Of a DNA stretch of 6,843 bases, positions 6,268-6,843 are shown piece after piece; the first letter of the stretch is position 1, and every line of letters begins with the position of its first letter. A program made the position numbers and the translations under genes. The DNA lies in contig JASHYW010000315.1 of the NCBI GenBank assembly GCA_030042885.1, positions 1-6,843 on the forward strand. Direction: 5' to 3'. Below the pieces are notes generated by a model. The model made no database searches, was not told where the DNA came from, and worked only from the letters and a program-made list of their open reading frames with translations. Origin of the DNA: Streptosporangiaceae bacterium (GTDB lineage Bacteria > Actinomycetota > Actinomycetes > Streptosporangiales > Streptosporangiaceae).

Positions 6268-6301
6268 GGTTATCGAGAAACGGTCGCGGTTATCGAGAAA
6301 C
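6268..6301. repeat. Two-copy direct repeat, 20-bp period, at the hydrolase stop codon
   Basis: GGTTATCGAGAAAC occurs at 6268-6281 and again at 6288-6301, exactly 20 bp apart. The copies encode the last residues of the hydrolase (FSIT and VSR) and the left copy contains its TAA stop. It may be a small duplication or a binding site; the sequence does not decide. Confidence 0.6.
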
Positions 6302-6843
6302 TGCTGACCTGGAAAGTCTCATTCACCCCGCCCGTGCTGCAAATCTCCCAACCGTACCCGATCGACCACAGGCCGCTGCCGGTCGGCAGGTACCTGTGGT
6401 TCACCAGCCAGGTGAGCATGGACAGGATGTCGACGCGGCCGGAATGCTCATGGCCGGCTAGCTTCCAGATCAGCTCCGAGCCGTACCTGCATAGTTTCCA
6501 GTTCCGCCTCGGGACGCCTCGGGAGAGGCCGAAAGCAGCGGTGGCCAGCGTGGTGCAGGCACCGTTATTGGCGAAGTCATGCTGAATCATGACCTCATCG
6601 GAGGAACAGGTGGAGACTGCCGGGGAGCAGTTGTCCGGCCCGAGCCAGACGTCATAGGCGGCCCAGGCGCTGGTCCTGGCCGTCGCGTTCATGTTCTCGC
6701 TGAACGACGAGTCGATGGAAGAGTAATCGGCGAGCGGGGTCGGTACGTCGGTGACCTGCCCGTAGTTCGCGCCGACGCTCGGGTAGGACACCACCGCCGT
6801 GTTTCCCGCGGGCATGTTCGCGGTCACGTGCCAGTTGCCGGGA
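6270..6843 (-). CDS. GH12-like secreted glycoside hydrolase, C-terminal part (partial)
   Basis: The reading frame is open to the window edge and its start lies beyond it; about 190 residues are visible. They resemble the concanavalin-like jelly roll of glycoside hydrolase family 12 (endoglucanases and xyloglucanases, extracellular). SAWAAYDVWL precedes the motif DEVMIQHDF, whose glutamate (visible residue 83) corresponds to the GH12 nucleophile. Near the end, GYGWEICSTGG carries a glutamate (166) placed like the acid/base, followed by FQVSSFSIT, typical of the last strand. GH12 usually has EVMIW; here Q replaces the W. At least five cysteines (in NCSPAVSTC, ACTT, KLCRY, EICS) suggest an exported, disulfide-bonded protein. 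Signal peptide and any carbohydrate-binding module would be upstream, out of view. The last residues are encoded by a short DNA repeat. Substrate (beta-glucan or another polymer) is not determined, and a catalytically altered relative is possible. It is probably a separate transcription unit from the sugar genes. Confidence 0.75.
   Translation of the reverse strand, partial: PGNWHVTANMPAGNTAVVSYPSVGANYGQVTDVPTPLADYSSIDSSFSENMNATARTSAWAAYDVWLGPDNCSPAVSTCSSDEVMIQHDFANNGACTTLATAAFGLSRGVPRRNWKLCRYGSELIWKLAGHEHSGRVDILSMLTWLVNHRYLPTGSGLWSIGYGWEICSTGGVNETFQVSSFSITATVSR

Larger units (their letters stand above)
5682..6269. other. Long non-coding region between hydrolase and sugar transferase
   Basis: About 590 bp carry no convincing gene; the open frames here are arginine/proline-rich with no recognisable motif. 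The part near the sugar transferase (about 5740-5870) is clearly more AT-rich than its surroundings and likely contains that gene's promoter. On the minus strand a TTGTCA (5836-5841) resembles a -35 hexamer but no good -10 follows at 16-18 bp, so I do not place a promoter precisely. The part from about 5880 to 6269 is GC-rich with short dyads listed separately. Confidence 0.5.

Noticed and set aside
6050..6461. Two short plus-strand frames in the GC-rich intergenic region and over the hydrolase end
   Set aside because: No motif, biased composition, and overlap with the hydrolase gene and its hairpin.

Overview
The window is high-GC DNA with third-position G/C-rich codons, GTG starts and GGGAG/GGAGG-type ribosome binding sites. 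Its gene families (actinomycete ECF sigma factor, secreted GH12-like protein, SAF-domain oxidoreductase) point to a filamentous or soil actinomycete (Actinomycetota). The genus cannot be fixed from the sequence. All seven supported genes lie on the minus strand, so transcription runs from the right edge to the left edge.

Layout in transcription order: (1) 6843-6270, the C-terminal part of a secreted GH12-like glycoside hydrolase whose start is outside the window. (2) 6269-5682, a long non-coding stretch with a GC-rich hairpin behind the hydrolase, a two-copy 20-bp-period repeat at its stop codon, a perfect 12-bp palindrome, and an AT-richer segment with two abutting dyads that is the likely control region for the next gene. 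(3) 5681-4206, a membrane polyprenyl-phosphate glycosyl-1-phosphate transferase that starts glycan assembly. (4) A 153-bp gap with a TATATAT element and a tandem 8-bp direct repeat. (5) 4052-3480, an ECF-type sigma factor. (6) 3456-2584, a glucose-1-phosphate cytidylyltransferase-like enzyme. (7) 2576-1926, a PIG-L-type zinc deacetylase. (8) 1858-1319, an RmlC-type sugar 3,5-epimerase. (9) 1322-33, a homoserine-dehydrogenase-like NAD(P) oxidoreductase with a C-terminal SAF domain.

The genes from sigma factor to SAF oxidoreductase are closely packed (gaps of 23, 7 and 67 bp, then a 4-bp ATGA overlap) and look like one transcription unit. The set reads as part of a cell-surface or exopolysaccharide locus. 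The glycosyl-phosphate transferase loads the first sugar on undecaprenyl phosphate. The nucleotidyltransferase, epimerase, deacetylase and oxidoreductase plausibly make or tailor an unusual nucleotide-activated sugar. The final sugar cannot be deduced here, because no 4,6-dehydratase, aminotransferase, methyltransferase or glycosyltransferase lies in the window and the operon probably continues past position 1.

The most interesting points are the sigma factor embedded at the head of a sugar-nucleotide operon with a repeat-bearing promoter-like region, a cytidylyltransferase-like enzyme lacking the usual E-K-P sugar-binding motif, and a catabolic-type SAF oxidoreductase coupled to an RmlC epimerase. 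No CRISPR array, tRNA, rRNA, insertion sequence or phage gene was seen.
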